The notes under the pieces: model-generated
The model's input: the letters and a program-made list of their open reading frames with translations, nothing else
Database searches by the model: none
What the model was told of the DNA's origin: nothing
Source: CAIPAT01 sp037144075
GTDB lineage: Bacteria > Verrucomicrobiota > Lentisphaeria > Victivallales > Victivallaceae
Direction of reading: 5' to 3'
DNA: 43,974 nucleotides
NCBI GenBank assembly: GCA_037144075.1
Contig: JBAWXM010000004.1
Coordinates: 1 to 43,974 of the forward strand
Shown here: positions 25,513 through 33,686 of the stretch, in pieces
How the letters are laid out: the number at the start of each line of letters is the position of its first letter
Position numbering within the stretch: position 1 is the first letter of the stretch
Program-made: the position numbers and the translations under genes

Positions 25513-26187
25513 ATGACTGCTAAGAAAACACTTCAGCATTCCTGTTCCGATTGCGCCTCTTTAAACTGCTATCGGCGCGAAAAGGATTTTCCGGATTTCT
25601 GCCTGACACAGGCCTCGTTGAAAACCGCAAAAAAAATCACCAGTTCCTATCTCAATGACGGTATTGATGCGAAACTGGCCCGTGCCGCCGCAGAAATTGA
25701 AGGCGAATATTACGGTCGCCTTACCAGAGTCGAGGAAATTGTGAAATTTGCCGGGAAGATCGGCGCTAAAAAGATCGGTATCGCCACCTGCATCGGCCTG
25801 ATGGAGGAAACCAGGATTTTCGTTAAAATACTCAAGGCTGCCGGATTCGAATCCAATGCGATTATCTGCAAAATAGGATCAATTGACAAGACTGAAATCG
25901 GCATTCCCGAGGAACTGAAAGTCGCTCCCGGACAACATGAAGCAATCTGCAATCCCGCATTGCAGGCGGAACTGCTCAACCAGTGGGGAGCGGAACTCAA
26001 CATCGTGGTCGGACTCTGCGTCGGACATGATACGATCTTTATCCGGCATTCGGAAGCGCCGGTCACCTATCTGATCGTCAAAGATCGCGTTCTGGCGCAC
26101 AATCCGGCCGGCGCGCTATATACTGCGAAATTTTATTACAAGCGGCTGTTAAATCCAAAAACGTTCCCGCAACCGAGGAATCTGTAA
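25513..26187 (+). CDS. DUF1847 metal-binding protein
   Basis: A 224-residue protein of the DUF1847 family. The N-terminus holds a cysteine cluster CSDCASLNCYRREKDFPDFC, likely a metal or Fe-S site. Later come IGIATCIGLMEETRIF and the C-terminal CVGHDTIFIRHSEAPVTYLIVKDR. Members recur beside corrinoid methyltransferase and RACE genes in anaerobes, but no reaction is established. It starts 17 bases after RACE with AAGGAG, and its stop overlaps the LarE start (TAATG). Confidence 0.82.
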   Translation: MTAKKTLQHSCSDCASLNCYRREKDFPDFCLTQASLKTAKKITSSYLNDGIDAKLARAAAEIEGEYYGRLTRVEEIVKFAGKIGAKKIGIATCIGLMEETRIFVKILKAAGFESNAIICKIGSIDKTEIGIPEELKVAPGQHEAICNPALQAELLNQWGAELNIVVGLCVGHDTIFIRHSEAPVTYLIVKDRVLAHNPAGALYTAKFYYKRLLNPKTFPQPRNL

Positions 26188-27044
26188 TGAACAGGGCGGA
26201 AGAATTTCTCAATAAAATGCCTGATGAACTGCGGTCAAAAGCGGAGAAACTGATCGTGCTGCTTCAATCCACACAGGGAATCATCATTGCTATGAGTGCA
26301 GGCGTTGACAGTACTTTTCTCGCTGCCGCGGCATACGCAGCTCTCGGTAGCAAGGCTATCGCCGTTACCGGTATTTCGCCATCAATCCCGCAACGCGAAG
26401 TCAAGGCGGCACAGCATCTGGCCTCAGTAATCGGCATCCGGCATCTCGAAGTAAAAACCTGCGAAAACGACCATCAAAAATATCGCGCCAATGGTTCCGA
26501 CCGTTGCTTTCACTGCAAAACCGATTTGTTTCAACAGCTATGGAAGCAGGCAAAGGAAATCGGCATTCCCGCTGTAGCCGACGGCAGCAATTCCGACGAC
26601 CGCAACGACTACAGGCCAGGCCTCCTTGCCGCTGCTGAACAACAGGTGATCAGCCCGCTTGTCGAAGCAGGTTTTACTAAAGCGGACATCCGCGCCGCTG
26701 CACAAGCTGCCGGCCTGCCGAATCATGCCAAACCATCCTCTCCATGCTTGTCGTCGCGTTTTCCTTATGGAACAGAAATCACCGAGGCTCGGTTGAAATC
26801 GGTGGAAATCGCCGAAGATGCGCTGTTCGAGCTGGGATTCTCCGACTGTCGAGTCCGGACGTATGGCGAGATTGCCGTCATCGAACTCCCTTTGGCGGAA
26901 TTACCCGTAATACATGTTGCCGGATTCAGGGAAAATATGTTTACGGCCATGAAGGATGCCGGATTCAAGCATGTGGTTGTTGATGCACTGGGACTGCGTT
27001 CAGGCAATCTGAATGCAGTACTGAATTATAAAAAGCCAGTATGA
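26187..27044 (+). CDS. LarE-like ATP-dependent sulfur transferase (three-cysteine type)
   Basis: A 285-residue PP-loop protein. The ATP motif is S37-A-G-V-D-S42. C107-x-x-C110 (SDRCFHCKTDLF) and C187 (PSSPCLSSRFPYG) give three cysteines in the pattern of LarE proteins that carry a [4Fe-4S] cluster and transfer a cluster-bound sulfur, instead of sacrificing one cysteine. LarE normally thiolates the precursor of the nickel-pincer cofactor with LarB and LarC, but neither larA, larB nor larC is here. It is last in the corrinoid operon, overlapping DUF1847, so it may handle sulfur for another acceptor. Confidence 0.83.
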   Translation: MNRAEEFLNKMPDELRSKAEKLIVLLQSTQGIIIAMSAGVDSTFLAAAAYAALGSKAIAVTGISPSIPQREVKAAQHLASVIGIRHLEVKTCENDHQKYRANGSDRCFHCKTDLFQQLWKQAKEIGIPAVADGSNSDDRNDYRPGLLAAAEQQVISPLVEAGFTKADIRAAAQAAGLPNHAKPSSPCLSSRFPYGTEITEARLKSVEIAEDALFELGFSDCRVRTYGEIAVIELPLAELPVIHVAGFRENMFTAMKDAGFKHVVVDALGLRSGNLNAVLNYKKPV

Positions 27045-27191
27045 TCTCAATCCGCCGCGATAACAGTAGCATGATGATATTCTCAATTATTTTTGTTTTA
27101 TTGACAAAAAGCCTGCTGCAATATTTCTTTTTTTAAACCTTTTCAAATAACAGTTATCGGTAATTTGGGGATTTAAAGGAAAATTCAAAGA

Positions 27192-27219
27192 TTGCTTTTA
27201 TTTAAATATACTGTATAAT
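27192..27219 (+). promoter_or_regulatory. Promoter of the cysteine-rich lipoprotein gene
   Basis: TTGCTT, a 16-base AT-rich spacer and TATAAT form a good sigma-70 promoter about 70 bases before the lipoprotein ATG. The TGTTTATT inverted repeat is absent here, so this gene probably has its own control. Confidence 0.65.
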
Positions 27220-27288
27220 TACTATTATGAAGAAAAGCTAGAAGATTGCCATGGTGGCGTCTTTACCCAAAAGTTAAAGGAGAACAAA

Positions 27289-27645
27289 ATGAAAAAAGTG
27301 TTAATGGTATGCGTGTTGGGAATGGTATTTGCATTCTGTATGTCCGGATGCAAGTCTTCAGACTGGGATCCATTTGCATATACTAATAAAAACGATTGCT
27401 CCTGCTGCGGTAAAAAACTTGCCATCTGCAAATGTCCTAAAGATGAAAATGGTGTCTGTAAATGCAAATGCTGCAAAGACAGCACCTGTAAATGCGAATG
27501 CTGCAACAAATATGACATGTGCTCCTGCTGTGGTAAAAAACTTAGCATCTGCAAATGTTCTAAAGACGAAAACGGCATTTGCAAATGCGAATGCTGTAAA
27601 AATGCCACCGGCAAATGCAAATGCTGCAACAATGACGATAAATAA
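27289..27645 (+). CDS. Cysteine-rich lipoprotein, metallothionein-like
   Basis: A 118-residue lipoprotein with lipobox FCMSGC and a mature part containing 25 further cysteines. Two tandem units of about 45 residues repeat CSCCGKKL(A/S)ICKC, then KDENG(V/I)CKC and a CKCxCC-type block. CxC and CC patterns at this density are typical of metal-thiolate binding proteins, so it may store or scavenge soft metals (Zn, Cu, Cd, Co) or polysulfide at the envelope. AAAGGAG precedes the ATG. It lies alone between the two convergent sulfur operons. I recognise no named family. Its high cysteine demand also makes it a possible reporter of cysteine sufficiency. Confidence 0.78.
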   Translation: MKKVLMVCVLGMVFAFCMSGCKSSDWDPFAYTNKNDCSCCGKKLAICKCPKDENGVCKCKCCKDSTCKCECCNKYDMCSCCGKKLSICKCSKDENGICKCECCKNATGKCKCCNNDDK

Positions 27646-27790
27646 TCTATCGTAAACCAGTCAAGGGGAAACTTTTTCTTTACCGTGACGGCGTAGCAGA
27701 ATAAATCTGGAAAAAACAGTCGAGTCTGCATGGCGATGACTTGTAGCAATGCTTCTGTGCTTTTTCAGGATAATAACGTCGAGAGCCGTA

Positions 27791-27910
27791 TTACTTATTG
27801 GGAATGATTTCTACCCTGGCAGATTGAAATGCCTTTCCCTTTGCAATTTCCAAAACAGTAAAGGTTTCCGTTCCAGTGCGATAGCGCACGGTCAGATTAT
27901 TAATAGCCAC
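27791..27910 (-). CDS. Possible small protein after the ABC ATPase
   Basis: A 39-codon frame with a GTG start five bases after the ATPase stop, encoding MAINNLTVRYRTGTE and a further 24 residues ending VEIIPNK. The alternating hydrophobic pattern looks like beta strands and the composition is protein-like. AGAAGG lies about 12 bases upstream. No family recognised. It would be the last gene of the long minus-strand operon, though a truncated C-terminus of a lost gene is equally possible. Confidence 0.35.
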   Translation of the reverse strand: MAINNLTVRYRTGTETFTVLEIAKGKAFQSARVEIIPNK

Positions 27911-27915
27911 AACTA

Positions 27916-28731
27916 TCAGATGCCTTCTCCCGGCGGTTGCACGATTTGATCTTCGTCCAGCCGGTTGATGATATTTTCATTAAGCGCCATGACCAGGCGG
28001 TCGCGCAGTTCCAAGAAATCTTTTTTCAGGTACAATTCTTTGCGAATGCGGGGGCGCGGAATATCGACGGCAATATCTTCGGTAATACGCCCCGGATTGA
28101 GACCCAGCACGATGATCCGGCTGGACAACAGCAGAGCCTCGTCAACGTCATGGGTGACGAATACCACCGTTTTCCTCGCACCGGAATTCTGCTGCCAGAG
28201 GGTGAGCAGCAGGTCCTGAAGTTTGGCGCGGGTGATTGCATCCAGGGCACCGAACGGTTCGTCCATTAGCAAAATCGGGGAATTGATAGCAAAGGCGCGG
28301 GCAATCGCCGCCCGTTGCCGCATTCCGCCTGATAGCTGTCCGGGTAGTTTGTTGAATACGTCGTCCAGCCCCACCATTTCCAGATAGGAATGTGCAATCT
28401 CGCGGTATTCCCCCTTTTTTTTGCCTGGAAACGCCTGATTCAAAACCATGATTACGTTCTCGCCAGCGGTCATCCAGGGGAACAACGAATAATCCTGAAA
28501 GACCACTCCGCGGTCAAGGCCCGGGCCGGTGATCGCAGTACCGTTAATGGCGATATTACCGGAGGTTGGTTTGGACAATCCGGCCAACAGCCGCAGTAAC
28601 GTACTTTTTCCGCAGCCGCTAGGTCCCAGCAGGCAGATGAAATCACCGGCTTGCGCCTTCAGATTGATGTCCTGCAAAATTACCTGAGAGCCATAGGAAA
28701 ACGAAATATTTGCAATGGTGATGTCGAGCAT
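27916..28731 (-). CDS. ABC transporter ATPase (SsuB/TauB type), second system
   Basis: A 271-residue nucleotide-binding subunit with Walker A GPSGCGKST, Q-loop VVFQDYSLFPWM, signature LSGGMRQR, Walker B ILLMDEP and H-loop VTHD. It lacks the 30-residue insertion of the 15016 paralogue. It lies 81 bases after the permease gene, a gap that contains a GCGGG/CCCGC hairpin. With the permease at 28813 and the binding proteins at 35540 and 36603 it completes a second SsuABC-like importer whose parts bracket the nitrogenase-like genes. Confidence 0.9.
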   Translation of the reverse strand: MLDITIANISFSYGSQVILQDINLKAQAGDFICLLGPSGCGKSTLLRLLAGLSKPTSGNIAINGTAITGPGLDRGVVFQDYSLFPWMTAGENVIMVLNQAFPGKKKGEYREIAHSYLEMVGLDDVFNKLPGQLSGGMRQRAAIARAFAINSPILLMDEPFGALDAITRAKLQDLLLTLWQQNSGARKTVVFVTHDVDEALLLSSRIIVLGLNPGRITEDIAVDIPRPRIRKELYLKKDFLELRDRLVMALNENIINRLDEDQIVQPPGEGI

Positions 28732-28745
28732 AATTTACCTTTAAG

Positions 28746-28760
28746 GCGGGTACTGCCCGC
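28746..28760. repeat. GCGGG-N5-CCCGC extragenic hairpin
   Basis: A short stem between permease and ATPase genes. Similar GCGGG..CCGC hairpins lie at 16882-16896 (with a G-U pair) and 40238-40254, all between genes; two of the three are preceded by TTAAGG. They may be a small REP-like family or mRNA-stability elements. Confidence 0.45.
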
Positions 28761-28812
28761 TGGAGACGTTTTGCATCTCTTTCTTTAAATTTTCTATTTT
28801 AAATACTGTATA

Positions 28813-29718
28813 CTAATTTCGCCAGCGGAGCAGATGACGTTCCAGGCGTTCGGTACCCCAGGTGATAACCGTCACTACTACACCAATAAACAGAATGCCG
28901 ACGACAACCCGCTGATAGTCGGCGAAGTCGGAAAAGTTTTTCACATACCAGCCGATACCGGAAGTGGCGCCGATCAATTCTGCCGCCGCCAGCAGCACAA
29001 AAGCAAACAACAACCCTAAGTTTGCCCCGGTGCAGATGGACGGCATAGCACCCGGCAGAATGACCTTCCATAGAATCGTGCGCTCCTTCAGGTTCAGCAC
29101 CCGCGCTGCATCAATCAACCCGTGGGGAATATTGAAAACTCCGTTAATGGTGTTGACGAACAGCGGCCAGAAAGCGCCAACGAAAATAACGAAGATTGAG
29201 GCCAGCCGGAAAGTCGGCAATAACGCGATGGCGTAAGGAATATAGACAATCGGCGGAATCGGTCCGAGTACTTTGGCGAACGGGTTCACGGCATGGAACA
29301 GCCGTTTGCGCCAGCCGATGACCAATCCCAGCGGAATTGCCGTGAGCAAAGCCAGGGAATAGCCTCCAGCCAATAGAATGATAGAACTCCAGAGGCCTTT
29401 AATCATGTCGGGTAACTCACTTAGGAACAGAGCTAAAACCACTTCCGGGGTTGGAAATAACATCTTGTCGAGCAGATTAAATCTGGCAGTCAGCAATTGC
29501 CAGGCCAATAGAGTAAGCTGGAGTATTGCCGCGATGTCGCCTGCGGCAGTCCGGTTATCCGGGCAGGAATCAAACCGGGCCCGGAGTATGAAGATAATCT
29601 CAATGGCAGCGGCAAGCGTCAGCAGTCGCCATGGCAGAACCGTTCCCGCCGATGGACAGAACAGTACAGCGGCCAGAACGGCAAAAATTATATGCGGAAT
29701 AAAACGACTATACTTCAT
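28813..29718 (-). CDS. ABC transporter permease (SsuC/TauC type), second system
   Basis: A 301-residue inner-membrane permease. After two N-terminal hydrophobic segments and a linker comes the transport domain with LLTAIPLGLVIGW, the PIPPIVYIPYAIALLP loop, and the EAA-type coupling segment DAARVLNLKERTILWKVILPGAMP. The ATG at 29718 has a perfect AAGGAGATA upstream; a start at 29739 would overlap the preceding gene. It directly follows the UroD-type methyltransferase by four bases, tying transport to methyl-group chemistry. Confidence 0.88.
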   Translation of the reverse strand: MKYSRFIPHIIFAVLAAVLFCPSAGTVLPWRLLTLAAAIEIIFILRARFDSCPDNRTAAGDIAAILQLTLLAWQLLTARFNLLDKMLFPTPEVVLALFLSELPDMIKGLWSSIILLAGGYSLALLTAIPLGLVIGWRKRLFHAVNPFAKVLGPIPPIVYIPYAIALLPTFRLASIFVIFVGAFWPLFVNTINGVFNIPHGLIDAARVLNLKERTILWKVILPGAMPSICTGANLGLLFAFVLLAAAELIGATSGIGWYVKNFSDFADYQRVVVGILFIGVVVTVITWGTERLERHLLRWRN

Positions 29719-29722
29719 ACAA

Positions 29723-30748
29723 TTATCTCCTTGATTCATGAGCGAAACGGAAGAGGCTGCGGATGTTATCGAGCGGTACTGCCGGGGGGATGTCGCAACC
29801 CGGCATCAGCATATAACCGGGTTCAGTACCGGCCAAAGTCAAAGCTTTACGCGCTTCTTCAGACACCTGTTCCGGCGAGGCGTTTTGCATGACCGCCACC
29901 GGGTTAAGGTTGCCGGAAAATGCCATTTTACCGCGCAGCTTTTCCCGGACGTCGGCCAGGCTGACCTTGTAATCGACGGATAGCAGATCGGCACCCGAGC
30001 CGGCCAGCAGATCAAGCCGGTTGGTTACATTGCCGCAGATATGTATAACCACTTTCAATCCTTTAGCTTTCAATTGACGGATCGCTTCAGTCAAATACGG
30101 CAGGGCAAATTGCGCGAAATGACTCCGCGAAATCAAATCTCCAGAGGCACTGGGTTCGGCGATCGACACCACTTCCGCTCCCGCCCGGTGAAACAATTCC
30201 AGATATTCCACCGTCAACCGGGTGGCGAATTCCAGTACGGCATGGACCTCTGCCGGATTTTTGACCATACTCCGCATCACCCGTTCCACGCCGAGCAGGT
30301 GTCCGGTCAGCGTGAACGGCCCCCACTGACTGGAACCGACCAGCGCCCTGTCGCCAATGGTTTTCGCCACTAGCCTTGTCGCCTTTACCAGCGTGTCGAT
30401 CTGGAGGTCGCGGGACAAATTGTCCAGCGGCAAATTAGCCGCGCTGTCGGCCGACTCCAGCAGCGGTCGTTTGACATCAGGCGGGCCTTTGATTCTGAAC
30501 TTCAGCTCGCCGCCGAGAGCGCTGATGGCGAGGTTATGATATCCCGACCCGACCCAGACGATATCTGACGGTGCAAAGACATTGCTGCCGACTATCAGAT
30601 CGGCCAATAAATCAGGACGTCCGAACATATCCTGCAACGAATATCCCTGGCGGTTGATTGTCCAGCAGCCGCCGGAGAGCAGCGCAACCGCCGGACGCGT
30701 CGTCGGGCACAATTCCAGTGTGGCTAAAGCGATTTCTCTGGCATTCAT
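29723..30748 (-). CDS. UroD-type methyltransferase in the nitrogenase-like operon
   Basis: A 341-residue member of the MtaA/CmuA corrinoid-methyltransferase family. The zinc site is HICGN with the distal cysteine in MLMPGCDIPPAVP. VSIAEPSASGDLISRSHFAQFALPYL marks the central pocket. The ATG at 30748 has AAGGAA nine bases upstream, 19 bases after the K-like gene. No corrinoid protein gene accompanies it, so it probably works with the corrinoid protein at 21071 on the other strand. Its place right after the D and K subunits suggests that it takes the methyl group of the product or substrate of the nitrogenase-like enzyme. Confidence 0.84.
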   Translation of the reverse strand: MNAREIALATLELCPTTRPAVALLSGGCWTINRQGYSLQDMFGRPDLLADLIVGSNVFAPSDIVWVGSGYHNLAISALGGELKFRIKGPPDVKRPLLESADSAANLPLDNLSRDLQIDTLVKATRLVAKTIGDRALVGSSQWGPFTLTGHLLGVERVMRSMVKNPAEVHAVLEFATRLTVEYLELFHRAGAEVVSIAEPSASGDLISRSHFAQFALPYLTEAIRQLKAKGLKVVIHICGNVTNRLDLLAGSGADLLSVDYKVSLADVREKLRGKMAFSGNLNPVAVMQNASPEQVSEEARKALTLAGTEPGYMLMPGCDIPPAVPLDNIRSLFRFAHESRR

Positions 30749-30767
30749 TCTTCTGATTTCCTTGTTT

Positions 30768-32129
30768 TTACCGGCCCAGCACAATTGCGCCAAGCAAATC
30801 TTCAATTAGCCTCAGTCCGCCGGCATAGCCGGTATAGCCGCGATCCAGCACCGCCCGATTGGCCACGGGAAAACTGACGCTCAGATGAGCAGCTCCTATG
30901 GACGCGGCAAAAGTACGGTCGAGCGAACTTCCAATGACTATCGCCGGGCTTAGCGGATCCTGATAATAATTATCTTCCGGGTCGCGAGGATGGCGGCGTT
31001 CCAGAAATTCCGGCAACCGGGCGGTATCGGAGTCGAAAACCAGTTCCGGACGAAGTTCTGATTCGATCAAATTGATCGCGGCCTTGACCCGGTACTGTGC
31101 CGCAACATCAAGATCTTCAGTGCAGACGGTTAATTCCGGTAACCAGCCGAGGTCGTCGGCCAGGAACCGCGGCAGTGCGGCGGCATAGTTGGCATCGCCG
31201 ATAATCACGGCGTAACGCTGTAAATCCATATCCGAATAGCAGTCGGACAGTGTGGACACATAGTGATAATATTCATCCTCTGCTTTGTGGATTTGGCTAT
31301 TAATTTTGTTGCCTGAAATGCCGAGAGCATGACCAACCGTCTTGAGAAATTCAGCAGAGGCAGCGGGACCAATCGGTAACGGCAGGCTTAACCACGGAAT
31401 ACCATGTACTTCTTCATAAGCACGGGCAGCCAGAATGCCATAGGCACCGGAAACTACGATATTCAATTCTGCCGCAGACGAATTGGCGATCTCAGCCATG
31501 GTATCTTCATGTGAGAAATAGGCATTCACTTCCAAGCCGAGCGACTGTAAAAGTTGCTTAACTCCGACAATATTGCCGCGCCAGAAAACATCCCAGTTGG
31601 GAACAATTCCGAGCAGATTGACTTTCCCTTTGTGCTTTTCAATGCCTTTTTTGACGAATTGCCGGGCAATCGCTTCAAGCACCAGATCGTAACCGAGCTG
31701 GGTATTGCCTTTGAACCCGGATGTTGCCGCCACAATAAGCGGTTTGCCGGAATCGATGAATTCAGATGCGACGGCTTTGACATCGTCGCCGATCATGGCC
31801 GGAACGCAGCCGGAAGCGATTACATAAAGATCGCCATCGAGAACTTTGAACGTATGTTCAATTTGTTCGCGCAACCGCTGGTCACCGCCGAAGACGACTT
31901 CGCGTTCCTGGATATTGGAGCATGCCACGCTCAGGGAGCCACAATACCCTCCCACCTGGAGACCGCCGCCACCAAGCTGTGTCCAGGCGGCGTTCCCCGC
32001 GCAACCGGGGGCCGCATGCAGAATCGGAATCCCGCGTGGCAATGCGGTAATAGTGGTCATAGCTCCGGCCAGCGCGCAACTGCCGCGCGGCCGTTCGATA
32101 AATGCTCTTGATGATGAATTCTCACTCAT
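30768..32129 (-). CDS. Nitrogenase-like reductase beta subunit (NifK/MarK-like)
   Basis: A 453-residue NifK-like component. Cysteines C18 (RGSCALAGA), C43 (PGCAG) and C108 (ASGCVPAMIGDD) match the three P-cluster ligands of NifK in order and approximate spacing. I start at 32129 (MSENSSS) because AGAGGA precedes it and it lies seven bases after the alpha gene; longer frames would run inside that gene. The C-terminal half is a typical three-domain nitrogenase fold with AIVIGSSLD. In context (H, B, D, K with methionine and sulfonate-type transporters) it best fits MarK of methylthio-alkane reductase. Confidence 0.8.
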   Translation of the reverse strand: MSENSSSRAFIERPRGSCALAGAMTTITALPRGIPILHAAPGCAGNAAWTQLGGGGLQVGGYCGSLSVACSNIQEREVVFGGDQRLREQIEHTFKVLDGDLYVIASGCVPAMIGDDVKAVASEFIDSGKPLIVAATSGFKGNTQLGYDLVLEAIARQFVKKGIEKHKGKVNLLGIVPNWDVFWRGNIVGVKQLLQSLGLEVNAYFSHEDTMAEIANSSAAELNIVVSGAYGILAARAYEEVHGIPWLSLPLPIGPAASAEFLKTVGHALGISGNKINSQIHKAEDEYYHYVSTLSDCYSDMDLQRYAVIIGDANYAAALPRFLADDLGWLPELTVCTEDLDVAAQYRVKAAINLIESELRPELVFDSDTARLPEFLERRHPRDPEDNYYQDPLSPAIVIGSSLDRTFAASIGAAHLSVSFPVANRAVLDRGYTGYAGGLRLIEDLLGAIVLGR

Positions 32130-32136
32130 GGATATT

Positions 32137-33660
32137 TTATTCCTCTTGTTCCGGAGCGGTCTTGATAAATTTAAAAGCGTCTTCCGCATACCACGAATCA
32201 AAGTATGGAAGTTTGGCATGGACAGAGAGCGTCCGATGAAAGTTCGGGTTGCGCAGGTGGCGGTAAAGCCGGCGGGCCAACTCAAAAACACCTTTGTAGC
32301 CAACGTAGTTGAGCCCGATATTGTATATGGTATGGGTAGGAATGCCTAGTTTGCTTGCGGTCGAATTGCCGACCAGGTGTCCCATGAACAAATCTGGTTT
32401 CAATTTTTTCAACAGGTTGGCTTCTTCAAAAGGCTGGCAGTTGGCGATATTCAAGGTGAAATCCTTGCTATGAGCAACCAATTTGGAGTATTCCACTTCG
32501 GCAAATTCATCGTGATGGAATGGCCGCAATGCCGCAATTTCGAAACCCAGTTCGACCAGCAGGTTTGCTGTCGCCAGCGTCCGGTATTCACCGGCGCTGA
32601 GAAAAATGCGTTTGCCTTTGAAGAACGGCAGAAACGGCTCCAGCGCTTTACGCAAAACGCGCTCTTCATGTTTAATAATTATATCGACTTCATGTTCCTT
32701 GCCGACGGCCTTGCCGATTTCCCGCAGCCAGACGCCGGTATTTTCGATCCCGATCGGCATGTGCCGCAGTACATAGGGGATGTTGTATTTTTCCTGCAAA
32801 TGGGTCAGCAGATAGTCGTCATGGGTCGGGCAGGTACTGATTGACAATGCCGCCCGCGTCACCTTCCAGATATCCTGCGGTTTGGCAAATACGGGAAAGA
32901 TGTTTACTTTCAGTCCGAACATCTTCAGTAAACGTTCCAACTCCGCCTCGTCAATGCGTCCCATCGAAGAAACATTGAGCAGATTGACAGACATCGAGCG
33001 TTCTTCGCCGGTAAGTTCCGGCGCATCGTCCGGCTTCTCGAACAGATGGCGTCCGAACGCATGATAGTAGGCATCGTAGGCGGTGGCCCATATTTTGGTC
33101 TTGAACCCTTCGCAATGAACCGGTAATACTTTGGCCTTCACCCGTTCCTGGACATTGGCGATAACGGCTTCGACATCGTCGCCGGTAATGCCTGGAATGC
33201 AACCGGAAACCACGATAATCGTGGATGGGTGCCGGGTTGCATCAATCTCTTCAATCGCCCGCGCCAGTTTGGCTTCGCCGCCGGTTATGACGTCCACTTC
33301 GTTCATGGCGGTGGACATCCAGGAGGCATCGCCGGGTTTGCCCCAGCGCGCATTTGCGCCCGAACGGACATTGCAGGCCACGGCATGCATTGAGGAACCG
33401 CAACCTACTGCGCCGTGCAGTAGTACAGCGGTATCCGGCAGCGTGCCGATAGTGCCTAGCGCAGGCAGGAGCAGGCAGATTGAGCCTTGCGAAAATCCCC
33501 GTTCGTTACGTTCCATACACGGACGAAAACCGTCCTTGCGTTTACCGTCGCAGCCGAAACTGCCGGCAAATTGGCAAACGTTGCCGCCATATGCGATTCC
33601 CGCCTTGAGGCGTGATTCGCGCCTGGGCGCTACAGTCTGTTTAAAATAGTCGTTGCTCAT
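32137..33660 (-). CDS. Nitrogenase-like reductase alpha subunit (NifD/MarD-like)
   Basis: A 507-residue NifD-like catalytic subunit. C62 (GSICLLL), C87 (GAVGCGSS) and C154 (VSGCIPGITGDD) match the P-cluster ligands of NifD almost by number, and C277 (SISTCPTHDD) aligns with the cysteine that binds the large cofactor. C183 in HCEGFK is also kept. By eye, the position of the Mo-binding histidine near the C-terminus is valine (about 453) and the NifD His195 region differs, so this is not a dinitrogen-reducing MoFe protein. The start at 33660 follows AAGGAA. MarD, cleaving C-S bonds in methyl thioethers, is the best match. Confidence 0.82.
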   Translation of the reverse strand: MSNDYFKQTVAPRRESRLKAGIAYGGNVCQFAGSFGCDGKRKDGFRPCMERNERGFSQGSICLLLPALGTIGTLPDTAVLLHGAVGCGSSMHAVACNVRSGANARWGKPGDASWMSTAMNEVDVITGGEAKLARAIEEIDATRHPSTIIVVSGCIPGITGDDVEAVIANVQERVKAKVLPVHCEGFKTKIWATAYDAYYHAFGRHLFEKPDDAPELTGEERSMSVNLLNVSSMGRIDEAELERLLKMFGLKVNIFPVFAKPQDIWKVTRAALSISTCPTHDDYLLTHLQEKYNIPYVLRHMPIGIENTGVWLREIGKAVGKEHEVDIIIKHEERVLRKALEPFLPFFKGKRIFLSAGEYRTLATANLLVELGFEIAALRPFHHDEFAEVEYSKLVAHSKDFTLNIANCQPFEEANLLKKLKPDLFMGHLVGNSTASKLGIPTHTIYNIGLNYVGYKGVFELARRLYRHLRNPNFHRTLSVHAKLPYFDSWYAEDAFKFIKTAPEQEE

Positions 33661-33686
33661 GATAAATATATTCCTTAATTTTAGGA

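Noticed and set aside
26187..27044. Evidence for lactate racemization
   Set aside because: LarE alone is not sufficient; larA, larB and larC are absent from the window.
27225..27749. Minus-strand frame opposite the cysteine-rich lipoprotein
   Set aside because: Its repetitive leucine/glutamine/histidine content is the mirror of the TGC-rich plus strand, which has a proper ribosome-binding site and lipobox.
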